A stretch of DNA of 64,000 bases, from assembly GCA_000406005.1 (NCBI GenBank), contig ASZN01000007.1:6605-70604 (forward strand), given 5' to 3'. This document shows, one piece after another, positions 42,010-50,320 of the stretch (the first letter of the stretch is position 1; each line of letters starts with the position of its first letter). This DNA is from Candidatus Poribacteria bacterium WGA-3G (GTDB lineage: Bacteria; Poribacteria; WGA-4E; WGA-3G). Both the position numbers and the translations under genes were made by a program. The notes under the pieces were generated by a model, which ran no database searches, had not been told where the DNA came from, and worked only from the letters and a program-made list of their open reading frames with translations.

Positions 42010-42360
42010 ATGATGAACCCTTTTTTCTTTGGTGGTAAAGGACTCGGTTCTTTTCGTCTTTTCCGCCTCCTCCTCCATTTCCCAAATTTCGTTAAACTGG
42101 CGTGGCGGCTGTTTAACGATGAACGCGTTCCGATCTATCGAAAAGCGATCTTTATCTGCGCCGAATTATGCGCAATCGCTTTTGCTATCCTTTATTTAAT
42201 AAATCCGCTCGATTTTGATTTTCTGCCGATCATCGGGCGATTTGACGATATTATTGTCGGTGTTCTTGTTATTCTTGTTCCCGGAACATGGCTCTTTATA
42301 CGACTCTGCCCCGAACATATCGTCCGTGAACACGTAGATCGGATCTCACGTAGCGAATGA
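42010..42360 (+). CDS. YkvA-like DUF1232 membrane protein
   Basis: 116 residues. LAWRLFNDERVPIYRKAIFI, then YLINPLDFDFLPIIGRFDD is the DUF1232 signature (YllsPiDliPd...lDD). A first membrane segment covers about 45-65 and a second about 80-97 (IIVGVLVILVPGTWLFI). Function unknown; family members are short two-span proteins. The downstream gap 42361-42538 has an A/T-rich run and a small TTCCGGT/ACCGGAA hairpin before htrA. Confidence 0.8.
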   Translation: MMNPFFFGGKGLGSFRLFRLLLHFPNFVKLAWRLFNDERVPIYRKAIFICAELCAIAFAILYLINPLDFDFLPIIGRFDDIIVGVLVILVPGTWLFIRLCPEHIVREHVDRISRSE

Positions 42361-42538
42361 GCGAAAACCGTCGTACATCATACCTTTTCAGGCACACCAA
42401 ACTTTTCCAACTTTTTTGCAACTTTTTTTTTCAATAGGTGTGTCTCTATGATGTAAAAAAAATAGAAAAAAAGATAGTTCCGGTTACCCCTGAGACCGGA
42501 ATTTCCCTAAAAAAACCGATCACATTGGAGGTTATACC

Positions 42539-44125
42539 ATGACACTCAGACAGACATTTCAGAAACCTATACGGGTACTTATGATTCTATCAGCACTCAT
42601 CGTCGTCACCGGACTCGTCATCGGTTGGGATACAGATGAACTGACAATGCAAACCGCAATCGGACAGACGAAGGACACACTTCAAACATCCGAAGATTTT
42701 CAGTATCTCGAACGCGCAAACCGAGCATTTATTAACTTGGTGAAACAGACACGTCCAGCAGTTGTACAAATTACAACACAGACGAAACGAAATCAAAGCA
42801 GAGCACCGGAACGTCTTCTCCCAGATGATATTTACAAATTCTTCTTCGGCCCCGAACCTGATCCAAGACGTGAACAGGAAAGGGACCCTGATCCCATCCA
42901 AGGCCTCGGTTCCGGTGTAATCGTCCGTGAGGACGGTTATATTTTGACAAACAATCATGTCATTGACGGTGTTGATCATATTACTGTTAAACTCGCAAAC
43001 GGGCGCGAATATCCAGCAAAATTAGTCGGGAGCGATCCGGGACAATTTAACCGCAACGGTGGCGGAAGCGATCTCGCACTCCTTAAGATTGATGCCGATA
43101 ACCTACCTGCCCTGCAATTCGGTGATTCGGACGCACTCGAGGTCGGTGAATGGGTTATCGCAATCGGATCGCCGCTCGGTTTGACGCAGACTGTGACGCG
43201 TGGAATCGTTAGTGCAAAAGGTAGAGATCGCAACAGCAGCTTGGTTGCGTTCGGTAACTTTATTCAAACAGACGCACCCATTAACCGCGGGAACAGCGGC
43301 GGCGCACTGATTAACATCCGCGGCGAATTGGTCGGTATTAATACCTTAATTGCTAGCGGTGGTTCCACCATGGGAAATATCGGCATCGGTTTCGCTATTC
43401 CCAGCAACTTGGCACAACAACTTATGCCCTCCCTGATTGAAGACGGACGCGTCGTACGCGGGTGGCTCGGAATCTACATGGATCCCGTGGATCACGATTT
43501 AGCAGATAAACTCCAGTTTGAGGAACCGAGAGGCGTTGTTGTTGAGTCTGTTGTCCAAAATAGTCCTGCTGAAAAAGCTGGCATTCAGCCTCGAGATATT
43601 ATCCTCGAATTTGATGGTGAAGTCGTTCGGGACATTAATCATCTAAGGTATACCGTCGCCGCCAAGAGGGTCGGGAAACCTATTAAAATAAAAGTACTCC
43701 GAAAAGGCACCCAAGAAAAGCAACTCACTGTCAAATTAGCAGAGCGCACCGCAGAAGCCGTTGCCAGAGCCGAAGGAAGCACCATTCAAGAGGACCAAAC
43801 GGAATCATTCGCTGGTCTCCGCGTACGAAATCTGACACCTTCAATCGCTGATCGTTTTGGCTACGCTTCAAAGGAAACCGGCGTGATTGTCGCAGAAGTC
43901 GCAGATGATAGCGATGCCGCAAGACAAGGCATCAGACCCGGGGCCCTTATTCAAGAAATCGAATGGGAACCAGTTGACAACTTGGACACCTATATCGAAA
44001 TTGTGACGGAACTGAAAAAACAGAATAAGGAAAAAGTTCTCCTTTATGTCAAATCCGTTGATGGACTTCGTGGTGGATACGTTAGTGGATACCTTACAGT
44101 CAGAGTTGCTACATCAGACCGGTAA
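42539..44125 (+). CDS. HtrA/Deg-family serine protease with two PDZ domains
   Basis: 528 residues. An uncleaved or cleaved N-terminal signal segment (VLMILSALIVVTGLVIG) leads to a trypsin-like domain with the triad His in ILTNNHVIDGVD, Asp in GGSDLALLKID and Ser in NRGNSGGALINI. Two PDZ domains follow: one with RGWLGIYM and VESVVQNSPAEKAGIQPRD, the second with GVIVAEVADDSDAARQGI. It degrades or refolds damaged proteins in the periplasm. GGAGG precedes the start. A strong terminator follows. Confidence 0.95.
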   Translation: MTLRQTFQKPIRVLMILSALIVVTGLVIGWDTDELTMQTAIGQTKDTLQTSEDFQYLERANRAFINLVKQTRPAVVQITTQTKRNQSRAPERLLPDDIYKFFFGPEPDPRREQERDPDPIQGLGSGVIVREDGYILTNNHVIDGVDHITVKLANGREYPAKLVGSDPGQFNRNGGGSDLALLKIDADNLPALQFGDSDALEVGEWVIAIGSPLGLTQTVTRGIVSAKGRDRNSSLVAFGNFIQTDAPINRGNSGGALINIRGELVGINTLIASGGSTMGNIGIGFAIPSNLAQQLMPSLIEDGRVVRGWLGIYMDPVDHDLADKLQFEEPRGVVVESVVQNSPAEKAGIQPRDIILEFDGEVVRDINHLRYTVAAKRVGKPIKIKVLRKGTQEKQLTVKLAERTAEAVARAEGSTIQEDQTESFAGLRVRNLTPSIADRFGYASKETGVIVAEVADDSDAARQGIRPGALIQEIEWEPVDNLDTYIEIVTELKKQNKEKVLLYVKSVDGLRGGYVSGYLTVRVATSDR

Positions 44126-44161
44126 ATACCGTCTTATCGTGCGGTTCACGGATTAATGCTT

Positions 44162-44213
44162 GACGGATAGTTGTTTCTGTGGTACACTGCACAGAAATAA
44201 CTATCCGTCTTTT
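44162..44213 (+). terminator. Terminator after the HtrA gene
   Basis: GACGGATAGTTGTTTCTGTG (44162-44181) pairs with 44190-44209 over nearly 20 bases with one mismatch, loop of 8, followed by TTTTG. Confidence 0.85.
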
Positions 44214-44240
44214 GTAGAATAGGCTGTTAGCCTGTTCAAT
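44214..44240. repeat. Solitary copy of the 22.6-kb hairpin repeat
   Basis: GTAGAATAGGCTGTTAGCCT then GTTCAAT is identical to copies 1 and 4 of the array at 22591-22730. Confidence 0.8.
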
Positions 44241-44366
44241 CTTGTGCTTTTTCTACGAGTTCAACACCGATCAAAACTTGTAGAAAAATGGAAACATCCT
44301 TGGAAACACAATACGAAATGGGCAGAAACTGTCCAAACTATTGGAATAATATGAGGTCAGGTTTTG

Positions 44367-44447
44367 ATGAAAGCACAACGCGTTGTTTGGCCCAGCCGCG
44401 CCAAAGTTGAGGTCGAGACGTTTGAATTACCACCTATCGGAGGTCAA
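44367..44447 (+). pseudogene. Alcohol dehydrogenase, N-terminal remnant
   Basis: ATG 44367 starts MKAQRVVWPSRAKVEVETFE followed by LPPIG, which matches the first strand of zinc-type alcohol dehydrogenases. After about 26 codons the frame runs into the left end of the IsrB element and stops at 44466. A C-terminal remnant of the same family resumes at 45697. Roughly 250 internal codons are missing. Confidence 0.6.
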
Positions 44448-44643
44448 CTACCCAAGTCTAAAGACTAGGGCTTGTGAACATCCGTAGCCACACGGGGACC
44501 CACAAGTTAAACGGTTTTCTAGAGTAAAATATCGAGTATCTCGTGGTGGCACACGCACAGACGGTATGGATGCTCCCCAAGTCTATACCCGCTCTGATAC
44601 GTGATCTCGAAGGGGAAACATATAACCCGAAAGGGAACTTACG
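44448..44643 (+). ncRNA. Probable omega-RNA of the IsrB element
   Basis: In IscB/IsrB elements the guide RNA scaffold lies directly upstream of the protein gene, with the guide at its 5' end taken from the flanking DNA. This 196-base non-coding stretch between the left terminal hairpin and the isrB start has several stems (for instance AAGGGGAAAC and CCCGAAAGGG near the end). The guide would then be the bases just before 44448, in the dehydrogenase remnant. Exact 5' end not determinable. Confidence 0.55.
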
Positions 44644-45675
44644 ATGAACTTCGTTCCTGTGAAAAGTAAAGATGGCGAAAGGCTCATGCCGACAACACCC
44701 ACGCGTGCAGGCATGATGATCAAATGTGGAGACGCTACCCCTTATTGGGATCAGGGTGTATTCTGTATCCGACTTAACAGAGAACCCTCGAAACGATTCA
44801 AACAAGAGATTGTTGTCGGTGTAGACCCCGGTAGTAAGAAAGAAGGCTTTACCGTCAAATCCGAATCTCATACCTACTTGAATGTGCAAGCCAATGCTCA
44901 TAGTGGCGTTAGTAAGAAAGTCGCCAAGCGTCGAGAGTTGCGTAGAAGCCGACGTTCCCGAAAGTGTCCGAACCGCAAGAACCGGACGAACCGTCTTGCG
45001 AACGAAGAGCGTATCCCCGCAGGCACGCGTGCGAGGTGGGATTGGAAACTTCGTATCCTTGATTGGCTGTCGAAACTGTATCCCGTCACATACGTCTGTG
45101 TTGAAGATATTAAGGCGCGAACAATAGAACGTGCGAAGAAATGGAATACCTCTTTTAGTCCACTTGAAGTCGGTAAGCAGTGGTTTTATACCGAAATCCG
45201 AAAACGGTGGGAGTTGCTAACCCTTCAAGGGTGGCAAACCAAAGAGATACGCGATAGGTTAGGTCTGAAGAAGTCGTCAGAGAAGATGTCAGAAACTTTT
45301 GACGCACATTGCGTGGATGCCTACTGCTTGGCGTATCACACGGTTGGCGGTTCGGGTGTCCCTGATAACACGGACTTACTGTGTGTTTCACCGATACCGA
45401 TAAAGCGAAGAGAGCTGCATAGGCAACAAGAAGCGAAGGGTGGTAAACGCTCACGCGTGGGTGGCACTGTATTAGGTCCAGGTCTAATTAAAAACACATT
45501 GATTCGGCATGTCAAATACGGATTGACCCGACTCGCTGGCGTTAACGCAAAAGGTGTGTTTTCAATATACAGCATGGAAAACAAACGATTAACCACAGGT
45601 GCGAAGCGGTCTGATTTCAGAGTGCTAACACGCCTCAACTTTTATTACAGGAGCGGGCATTCCTCCCAAGCATAA
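44644..45675 (+). CDS. isrB: IsrB (HNH-less IscB homologue), RNA-guided nickase family
   Basis: 343 residues. The N-terminal PLMP-type domain is shown by PVKSKDGERLMPTTPTRA. RuvC motifs are intact: I in VVGVDPGSKKEGF (Asp61), II in TYVCVEDIKA (Glu154), III in FDAHCVDAYCLAY (Asp225). An Arg-rich bridge helix (KKVAKRRELRRSRRSRK, about 91-107) follows motif I. Only about 70 residues separate RuvC II and III, without any HNH motif, which distinguishes it from IscB. IsrB proteins nick DNA under omega-RNA guidance. The C-terminal part (VFSIYSMENKRLTTGA) would recognise the target-adjacent motif. Confidence 0.85.
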   Translation: MNFVPVKSKDGERLMPTTPTRAGMMIKCGDATPYWDQGVFCIRLNREPSKRFKQEIVVGVDPGSKKEGFTVKSESHTYLNVQANAHSGVSKKVAKRRELRRSRRSRKCPNRKNRTNRLANEERIPAGTRARWDWKLRILDWLSKLYPVTYVCVEDIKARTIERAKKWNTSFSPLEVGKQWFYTEIRKRWELLTLQGWQTKEIRDRLGLKKSSEKMSETFDAHCVDAYCLAYHTVGGSGVPDNTDLLCVSPIPIKRRELHRQQEAKGGKRSRVGGTVLGPGLIKNTLIRHVKYGLTRLAGVNAKGVFSIYSMENKRLTTGAKRSDFRVLTRLNFYYRSGHSSQA

Positions 45676-45696
45676 ATACTTGGGGCTCCTGCCCGA

Positions 45697-45870
45697 AGAT
45701 TAGATGACAGCCGCTTACTGTTGACACTCATCGCTGAAAAACGATTCGACGTTGCACCGTTGATTAGCCATCGCATCCCTGGAGAAGAAGCACCGAAAGC
45801 ATATCAACTCCTTATGGAATGGAATCCCGGTCTACTTGGTGTTGTTCTTCAGTGGAACAACGAGATGTAG
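45697..45870 (+). pseudogene. Alcohol dehydrogenase, C-terminal remnant
   Basis: Frame open from the right end of the IsrB element: LLLTLIAEKRFDVAPLISHR, then IPGEEAPKAYQLLME and LLGVVLQWN to a stop at 45868. AEK.....LISH.....EA.KAY is the typical end of zinc-type alcohol dehydrogenases. Together with the remnant before the element it shows that such a gene was broken, with loss of its centre. Confidence 0.65.
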
Positions 45871-45896
45871 ATGCTTGTGAATCTGTCAAAAAGTTC

Positions 45897-45925
45897 TTGA
45901 CTGTTTTGGAAACATTTTGTAAAAT
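45897..45925 (+). promoter_or_regulatory. Promoter of fusA
   Basis: TTGACT at 45897-45902 and TAAAAT at 45920-45925 with 17 bases between. The resulting leader is about 100 nt. Confidence 0.6.
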
Positions 45926-45996
45926 GCTGCGTAAGTCCTACAGGGGTAACGGCCAATGCCCGCTAATCTCCACAGGCGTGATTTCATATCATAAGA

Positions 45997-46017
45997 ACTG
46001 TCCACTCTCTGGACAGT
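45997..46017 (+). promoter_or_regulatory. Leader hairpin directly before the fusA ribosome binding site
   Basis: ACTGTCCA and TGGACAGT form a perfect 8-bp stem with a 5-base loop, ending a few bases before the AGGAAA site of fusA. It may influence translation (inference). Confidence 0.4.
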
Positions 46018-46032
46018 ACGTTAGGAAAAAAT

Positions 46033-48186
46033 ATGGCACGCGAATATCCGATTGAAAACGTGCGCAACATCGGAATTGCAGCACACATAGATGCCGGCAA
46101 GACAACGACCACCGAACGAATCCTTTTCTACACCGGCAAAAAACATAAAATCGGTGCCGTGGACGACGGCACGGCTGAGATGGATTGGATGGTACAGGAA
46201 CGCGAACGCGGCGTGACGATCACCGCCGCCGCAACAACCTGCTTCTGGGATAAACACGCAATTCATCTCATCGATACACCCGGACACGTCGATTTCACAG
46301 TAGAAGTAGAACGTTCTTTACGGGTTTTGGACGGTGTTGTCGCACTTTTCTGCGCCGTCGGCGGGGTCGAACCCCAATCAGAAACCGTCTGGCAACAAGC
46401 CGATCGCTACCAGGTACCACGGATCGTGTTTGTTAATAAAATGGATAGAGTCGGCGCGAACTACGAACGCGTCTTGGAGATGATGAAAGAACAGTTGGGC
46501 GCGAATCCGCTACCCCTCCAACTCCCCATCGGAGAAGGAACCGAATTTGAAGGCGTTATTGATCTGGTAACACAAAAGGCACTACGCTGGGACGCAGCAG
46601 ACCAAGGACAAACCTATTTAGAGGCGGAAATCCCAACTGAATTCCAAGATGAAGTCGAAGCAGCACGAGAAAGCCTCTTTGAGACTGTCGCCGTTGAAGA
46701 CGAGATACTACTTGAAAAATACTTGGGCGGCGAAGAAATCACACACGATGAATTAGTGACGGCTGTTCGCACAGCGACGCTAAACGGTGCTTTCGTACCA
46801 GTTCTGTGTGGAAGTTCTCTAAAAAATCAAGGGGTCCAACCGCTACTTGACGCAGTCATCAACTTTTTGCCATCACCCGTTGATGTGCCACCTATTGAAG
46901 GCGCAGCACCAGAACCGACCTCCGGCAGCAGACGTTCCAAGCGCACAGGAGGTCCCACTGAAACAGATAAAGTGATACGTCCGGCAGACGACACGGCGCC
47001 TTTCTCAGCCTTAGCGTTCAAAGTGGCGAGCCATCCAACCGTAGACAAACTCGTTTATTGTCGAATCTACTCTGGCACGCTCAGGCGTGGCGAGGCAGTC
47101 TACAACGTCCGTTCCCAGAAACGCGAGCGCGTCAATCGCATTCTACAAATGCACGCCAACAAAGAGGCGGTCTCCGATGCCGCTTATGCCGGCGACATCG
47201 TCGCACTCGTCGGGCTTAAAGATACCAAAACAGCGGATACACTGACAGACCCGAAAGAACCCATTCTGTTAGAATCTATCACTTTTCCCGAACCCGTTAT
47301 CTCCATCGCTATTGAACCTGAACGCGCAAGCGATGCTGACGCACTCGAAGAGACACTCGAAAAATTGATGGACGAAGACCCGACCTTCACCGTCGGAATT
47401 GACCAAGAAACCGGACAGCGAATTATCTCCGGAATGGGTGAACTTCATCTCGAAATCTTGACCGATAGAATGATCCGTGAGTTTGGCGTGAACGCCCGGG
47501 TGAGTAAACTCCAAGTATCGTATCGCGAAACCATAAGTACCACGGCAGAAGCGCGTGGAAAGCACATCCATAAAACCGATGAAGAAGGTATCTACGGTGA
47601 TGTACAACTCACCGTGGAACCCTTAGAACGCGGCGCAGGGTTTCAGTTTGAAGATAACTCCGACGAAACACAGATTCCGAGGCAATACATCCCGTTTATT
47701 GAGAAAGCCCTCGAGGGAGCCATGATAACAGGCCCCCGCATCGGATACCCCATGCAAGATGTGAAGGCAACGCTCACCGGCGGTTCCTATCACCCAACCG
47801 ATTCCTCGGAGGTCGCCTTCGAGGCAGCAGCCGTCCACGCCTTCGAGAACGCAGTCAGAAAGGCGAACCCCTTAATCTTAGAGCCGATTATGCGGATACA
47901 CATCACCGTTCCTGATGAACATGTCGGTAAAGTTATCGGTGATCTGAATTCCCGGCGCGCACATATGAATGAAAGCGTGGCACAAGACACATCCGAAACA
48001 GGAAATACATCGCAATTGCGGCGAGACATCATCAACGCTTTTATACCGTTATCAGAAACATTTCAATATACGACACATCTCCGTTCGATGACGCAGGGAC
48101 GGGGCGCCTTTACGTTGGAATTCTCACACTACGAGAGAGTGCCAGAGTCACTTGCACCGGGTGCGAAACTTGCAGGCACGGTTTAA
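46033..48186 (+). CDS. fusA: Translation elongation factor G
   Basis: 717 residues. G-domain motifs: AAHIDAGKTTTTERIL (P-loop), MDWMVQERERGVTITAAATT (switch I), DTPGHVDFTVEVERS and NKMDRVGANYERV. Domain IV holds RETISTTAEARGKHIHKT, and domain V contains LNSRRAHMNE with the closing FSHYERVPESLA. It drives translocation on the ribosome. An extra basic stretch (SGSRRSKRTGGPTETDK) of about 25 residues lies between domains I and II. The gene stands alone, not with rpsL, rpsG and tuf as is usual, so it may be a second EF-G copy; the window cannot show this. Confidence 0.93.
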   Translation: MAREYPIENVRNIGIAAHIDAGKTTTTERILFYTGKKHKIGAVDDGTAEMDWMVQERERGVTITAAATTCFWDKHAIHLIDTPGHVDFTVEVERSLRVLDGVVALFCAVGGVEPQSETVWQQADRYQVPRIVFVNKMDRVGANYERVLEMMKEQLGANPLPLQLPIGEGTEFEGVIDLVTQKALRWDAADQGQTYLEAEIPTEFQDEVEAARESLFETVAVEDEILLEKYLGGEEITHDELVTAVRTATLNGAFVPVLCGSSLKNQGVQPLLDAVINFLPSPVDVPPIEGAAPEPTSGSRRSKRTGGPTETDKVIRPADDTAPFSALAFKVASHPTVDKLVYCRIYSGTLRRGEAVYNVRSQKRERVNRILQMHANKEAVSDAAYAGDIVALVGLKDTKTADTLTDPKEPILLESITFPEPVISIAIEPERASDADALEETLEKLMDEDPTFTVGIDQETGQRIISGMGELHLEILTDRMIREFGVNARVSKLQVSYRETISTTAEARGKHIHKTDEEGIYGDVQLTVEPLERGAGFQFEDNSDETQIPRQYIPFIEKALEGAMITGPRIGYPMQDVKATLTGGSYHPTDSSEVAFEAAAVHAFENAVRKANPLILEPIMRIHITVPDEHVGKVIGDLNSRRAHMNESVAQDTSETGNTSQLRRDIINAFIPLSETFQYTTHLRSMTQGRGAFTLEFSHYERVPESLAPGAKLAGTV

Positions 48187-49364
48187 CGTCCGTGCGCTTT
48201 CATCACCGCTCGGAGTTCCGCTAACGGGATCGCGCGCATCGTTCTACCGTTGCGTCCGGTTGTTGTCGTTGCCATCGTCATCGAATTGACGATAGCCTCC
48301 TCAGTCGCCTCAATAACGGCTCCGAAAAGTGAACTCAAGTTGCCATTGGTGAGCATCTCAATCTGAAAGGTACCGGCTTCAGTCCGGCTCGGGAAGATGT
48401 TCGCAGTAGAAAACGCGATAACGAATTCGCCGCTACCGTCCGTACTCGGTGTCCCCGTACGCGCAAGTCCGTGTGTCGCGCGGATCGCTAACTGTTTTAA
48501 CTGGCGATGTGTTAGGGGCGCATCCGTCGCAACAACAATAATAAATGAGCCGTCTCTGGTCGGCCTCGGCGGATCAGCGATCTCGCTACCGACCGGCACA
48601 CCGTCAATTCGCAATTGATGCCGTCTGCCGCCGTTGGAATTGACGAGGACACCCACTGTCCATCCACCACGATCTTCGGGTAAGACGCGGGAGGATGTAC
48701 CGATCCCGGCTTTAAACCCGTAGCACCGCATGCCAGTGCCACCCCCGACACAACCTTCAGCAACGGGACCATCGGTCGCGTTCTCAATGGCTTCAATCGC
48801 GTGCTCCGCCGTGACATGCAGCCCGCTGATGTCGTTCAGACCCCCATCGTAACACTCCGCCACAATCGGTAGCACGATGTTGTTGTCCGGATACCGTTTG
48901 ACAATGTAACGAACAACACCGTCATGAACCGCACCAACACTGAGTGTATTAGTGAGTAGAATCGGGGATTCAACCCACCCGGCTTGGTTAATACGGGCAA
49001 TACCCGTCGCTTCGCCGTTACCGTGAATCGTATGTGCCGCACCGAACAGGCGCGCCGTCCAGATATCATCACTCGGAATGACAGCAGTGACACCCGTACG
49101 AATCGAATCACCTTCAGTCAAGGTAACGTGTCCGACTTTCACGCCAGAGACATCTGTAATCGCATTGTGCGTACCCGTCGGAAGCCTCCCGATCTGAATG
49201 CCGATGTCGCGAGCGCGCGCACGGACCTCCGATCTTTCTCCGGGTTCGGCAGCGACACCACATATAGCATCCGTCCACAACACGACGATGATAACGGCGA
49301 AGCACACAATTTTCGTGTCACCCAAAATTACACGGTATTGAACCCATTTAAACAACTTCTGCAT
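48183..49364 (-). CDS. P1-family (DmpA-type) aminopeptidase
   Basis: 393 residues. A membrane or signal segment (IVCFAVIIVVLWTDAICGVA) precedes a DmpA/BapA-like fold: THNAITDVSGVKVGHVTL, GATH-type loop GAAHTIHGNGEATGI, GCVGGGTGMRCYGFKAG, and the autocleavage nucleophile region TRDGSFIIVVATDAPLTHRQ. Peptidases of family S58 self-process into two subunits and remove N-terminal residues, including D-amino acids in DmpA. The end overlaps fusA by four bases on the opposite strand, and the start overlaps the next minus-strand gene by 17 bases. Confidence 0.88.
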   Translation of the reverse strand: MQKLFKWVQYRVILGDTKIVCFAVIIVVLWTDAICGVAAEPGERSEVRARARDIGIQIGRLPTGTHNAITDVSGVKVGHVTLTEGDSIRTGVTAVIPSDDIWTARLFGAAHTIHGNGEATGIARINQAGWVESPILLTNTLSVGAVHDGVVRYIVKRYPDNNIVLPIVAECYDGGLNDISGLHVTAEHAIEAIENATDGPVAEGCVGGGTGMRCYGFKAGIGTSSRVLPEDRGGWTVGVLVNSNGGRRHQLRIDGVPVGSEIADPPRPTRDGSFIIVVATDAPLTHRQLKQLAIRATHGLARTGTPSTDGSGEFVIAFSTANIFPSRTEAGTFQIEMLTNGNLSSLFGAVIEATEEAIVNSMTMATTTTGRNGRTMRAIPLAELRAVMKAHGR

Positions 49365-49902
49365 ATTCTAATTGATCCTTATAGATTTCGCGAATTTGGT
49401 TAAAGATAGCAATATATGCTGGAAGCCGGTAGTCAGGATAACTCCACTCCCACGGCTGGAACGTTTTACGATAAAAGCGGAGCGTAATCTCCGCATAAAT
49501 GCCATCACGGAGATAGAGACGGTGCGCGTGATCCTTCGTGGATGCAAGCACTAACTTTGCCAAACAGAGGTAACCCGCGTCTAAATTAACGCGCCGTGCC
49601 TCGCAATTCGGCTTTTTTAATGCAAATGTTTGCTCCACTGTATTCGTGAACACCTTCATCTCTGCCAACGTACCGGCATCAACGAGCCTTTCAAAACTGA
49701 TAAATTGTCTCTGGATGTTCGGTCCCATCTCGGTTTCATAATAGCTTGTGCTTGTAAAAGGCATCAACTCGCTTGTAAAGTCAATAGGTCCGAGACGTTG
49801 TCGAAGTTCGGCATAAACGGTCGACAGGAGGCAAGGGTCCGTTGTCAGCACACCAATAACGGCTTTAACAGGTTGCGGCGTTGTAATGGTTCCCATATTC
49901 AC
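49348..49902 (-). CDS. DUF4416-family protein
   Basis: 184 residues. PVKAVIGVLTTDPCLLSTVY, SELMPFTSTSYYETEMGP, and RRVNLDAGYLCLAKLVLAST followed by RLYLRDGIYAEITLRFYRK are the conserved blocks of DUF4416, a family found mostly in deep-branching bacteria. No enzymatic motif is known. It is the first of two minus-strand genes; translational overlap with the DmpA-type peptidase suggests one transcript. Confidence 0.85.
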   Translation of the reverse strand: MNMGTITTPQPVKAVIGVLTTDPCLLSTVYAELRQRLGPIDFTSELMPFTSTSYYETEMGPNIQRQFISFERLVDAGTLAEMKVFTNTVEQTFALKKPNCEARRVNLDAGYLCLAKLVLASTKDHAHRLYLRDGIYAEITLRFYRKTFQPWEWSYPDYRLPAYIAIFNQIREIYKDQLEYAEVV

Positions 49903-50170
49903 CTCCGTCGTCTAACCTCAGTTTCTTCCTGTAGGGGCGAGCTGCACCACTATTATTATCGAAGAACGGAAGAATGAAAGGATGGAAGGACTTCCCTTAC
50001 ACTTCCAATCTTCCAATCTTCCAATCTTCTTGTTGAGTATAGCAGACAGCATTTGAAGTGTCAATATTTCATTTGTCACCTCAAAAATTGCGGTTTAAGG
50101 GCAGAATATTTGGTATTTTTTTACGCTATCTTAAAAAAACGGTAAAAAAATGTATTTTTTGATTTTTTTC

Positions 50171-50199
50171 TTGACATTTTATGAAAAATAATGTATAAT
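50171..50199 (+). promoter_or_regulatory. Perfect consensus sigma-70 promoter of rpoB
   Basis: TTGACA at 50171-50176, a spacer of exactly 17, TATAAT at 50194-50199. The leader of about 115 nt before GTG 50321 contains AGGGGG at about 50305. Upstream, 49903-50160 shows only tandem TTCCAATC repeats near 50009-50030 and A/T-rich sequence. Confidence 0.9.
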
Positions 50200-50320
50200 A
50201 TTCTGTTATGCTATTCTATGTCGCCATATTGAAACGGAAAAGTATCTGGGAGGCAGACTTTTTCGCAAAGCCTATTCATAAAAGCTGCGTAACCACCGCC
50301 AAATAGGGGGACTCTATTCA

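Larger units (their letters stand above)
44448..45698 (+). mobile_element. IS200/IS605-superfamily element carrying IsrB
   Basis: The left end has a hairpin CCCAAGTC/GACTAGGG (44451-44470), the right end a hairpin CCCAAG/CTTGGG (45665-45684) followed by GGGCTCCTGCCCG. Between them lie an untranslated stretch of 190 bases and isrB. No TnpA transposase is present, so it must be moved in trans. Both flanks are alcohol dehydrogenase remnants. Confidence 0.75.

Noticed and set aside
44644..45675. TnpB or IscB
   Set aside because: TnpB lacks the PLMP-type start seen here and has a C-terminal zinc ribbon between RuvC motifs; IscB needs an HNH domain between RuvC II and III, for which there is no room.
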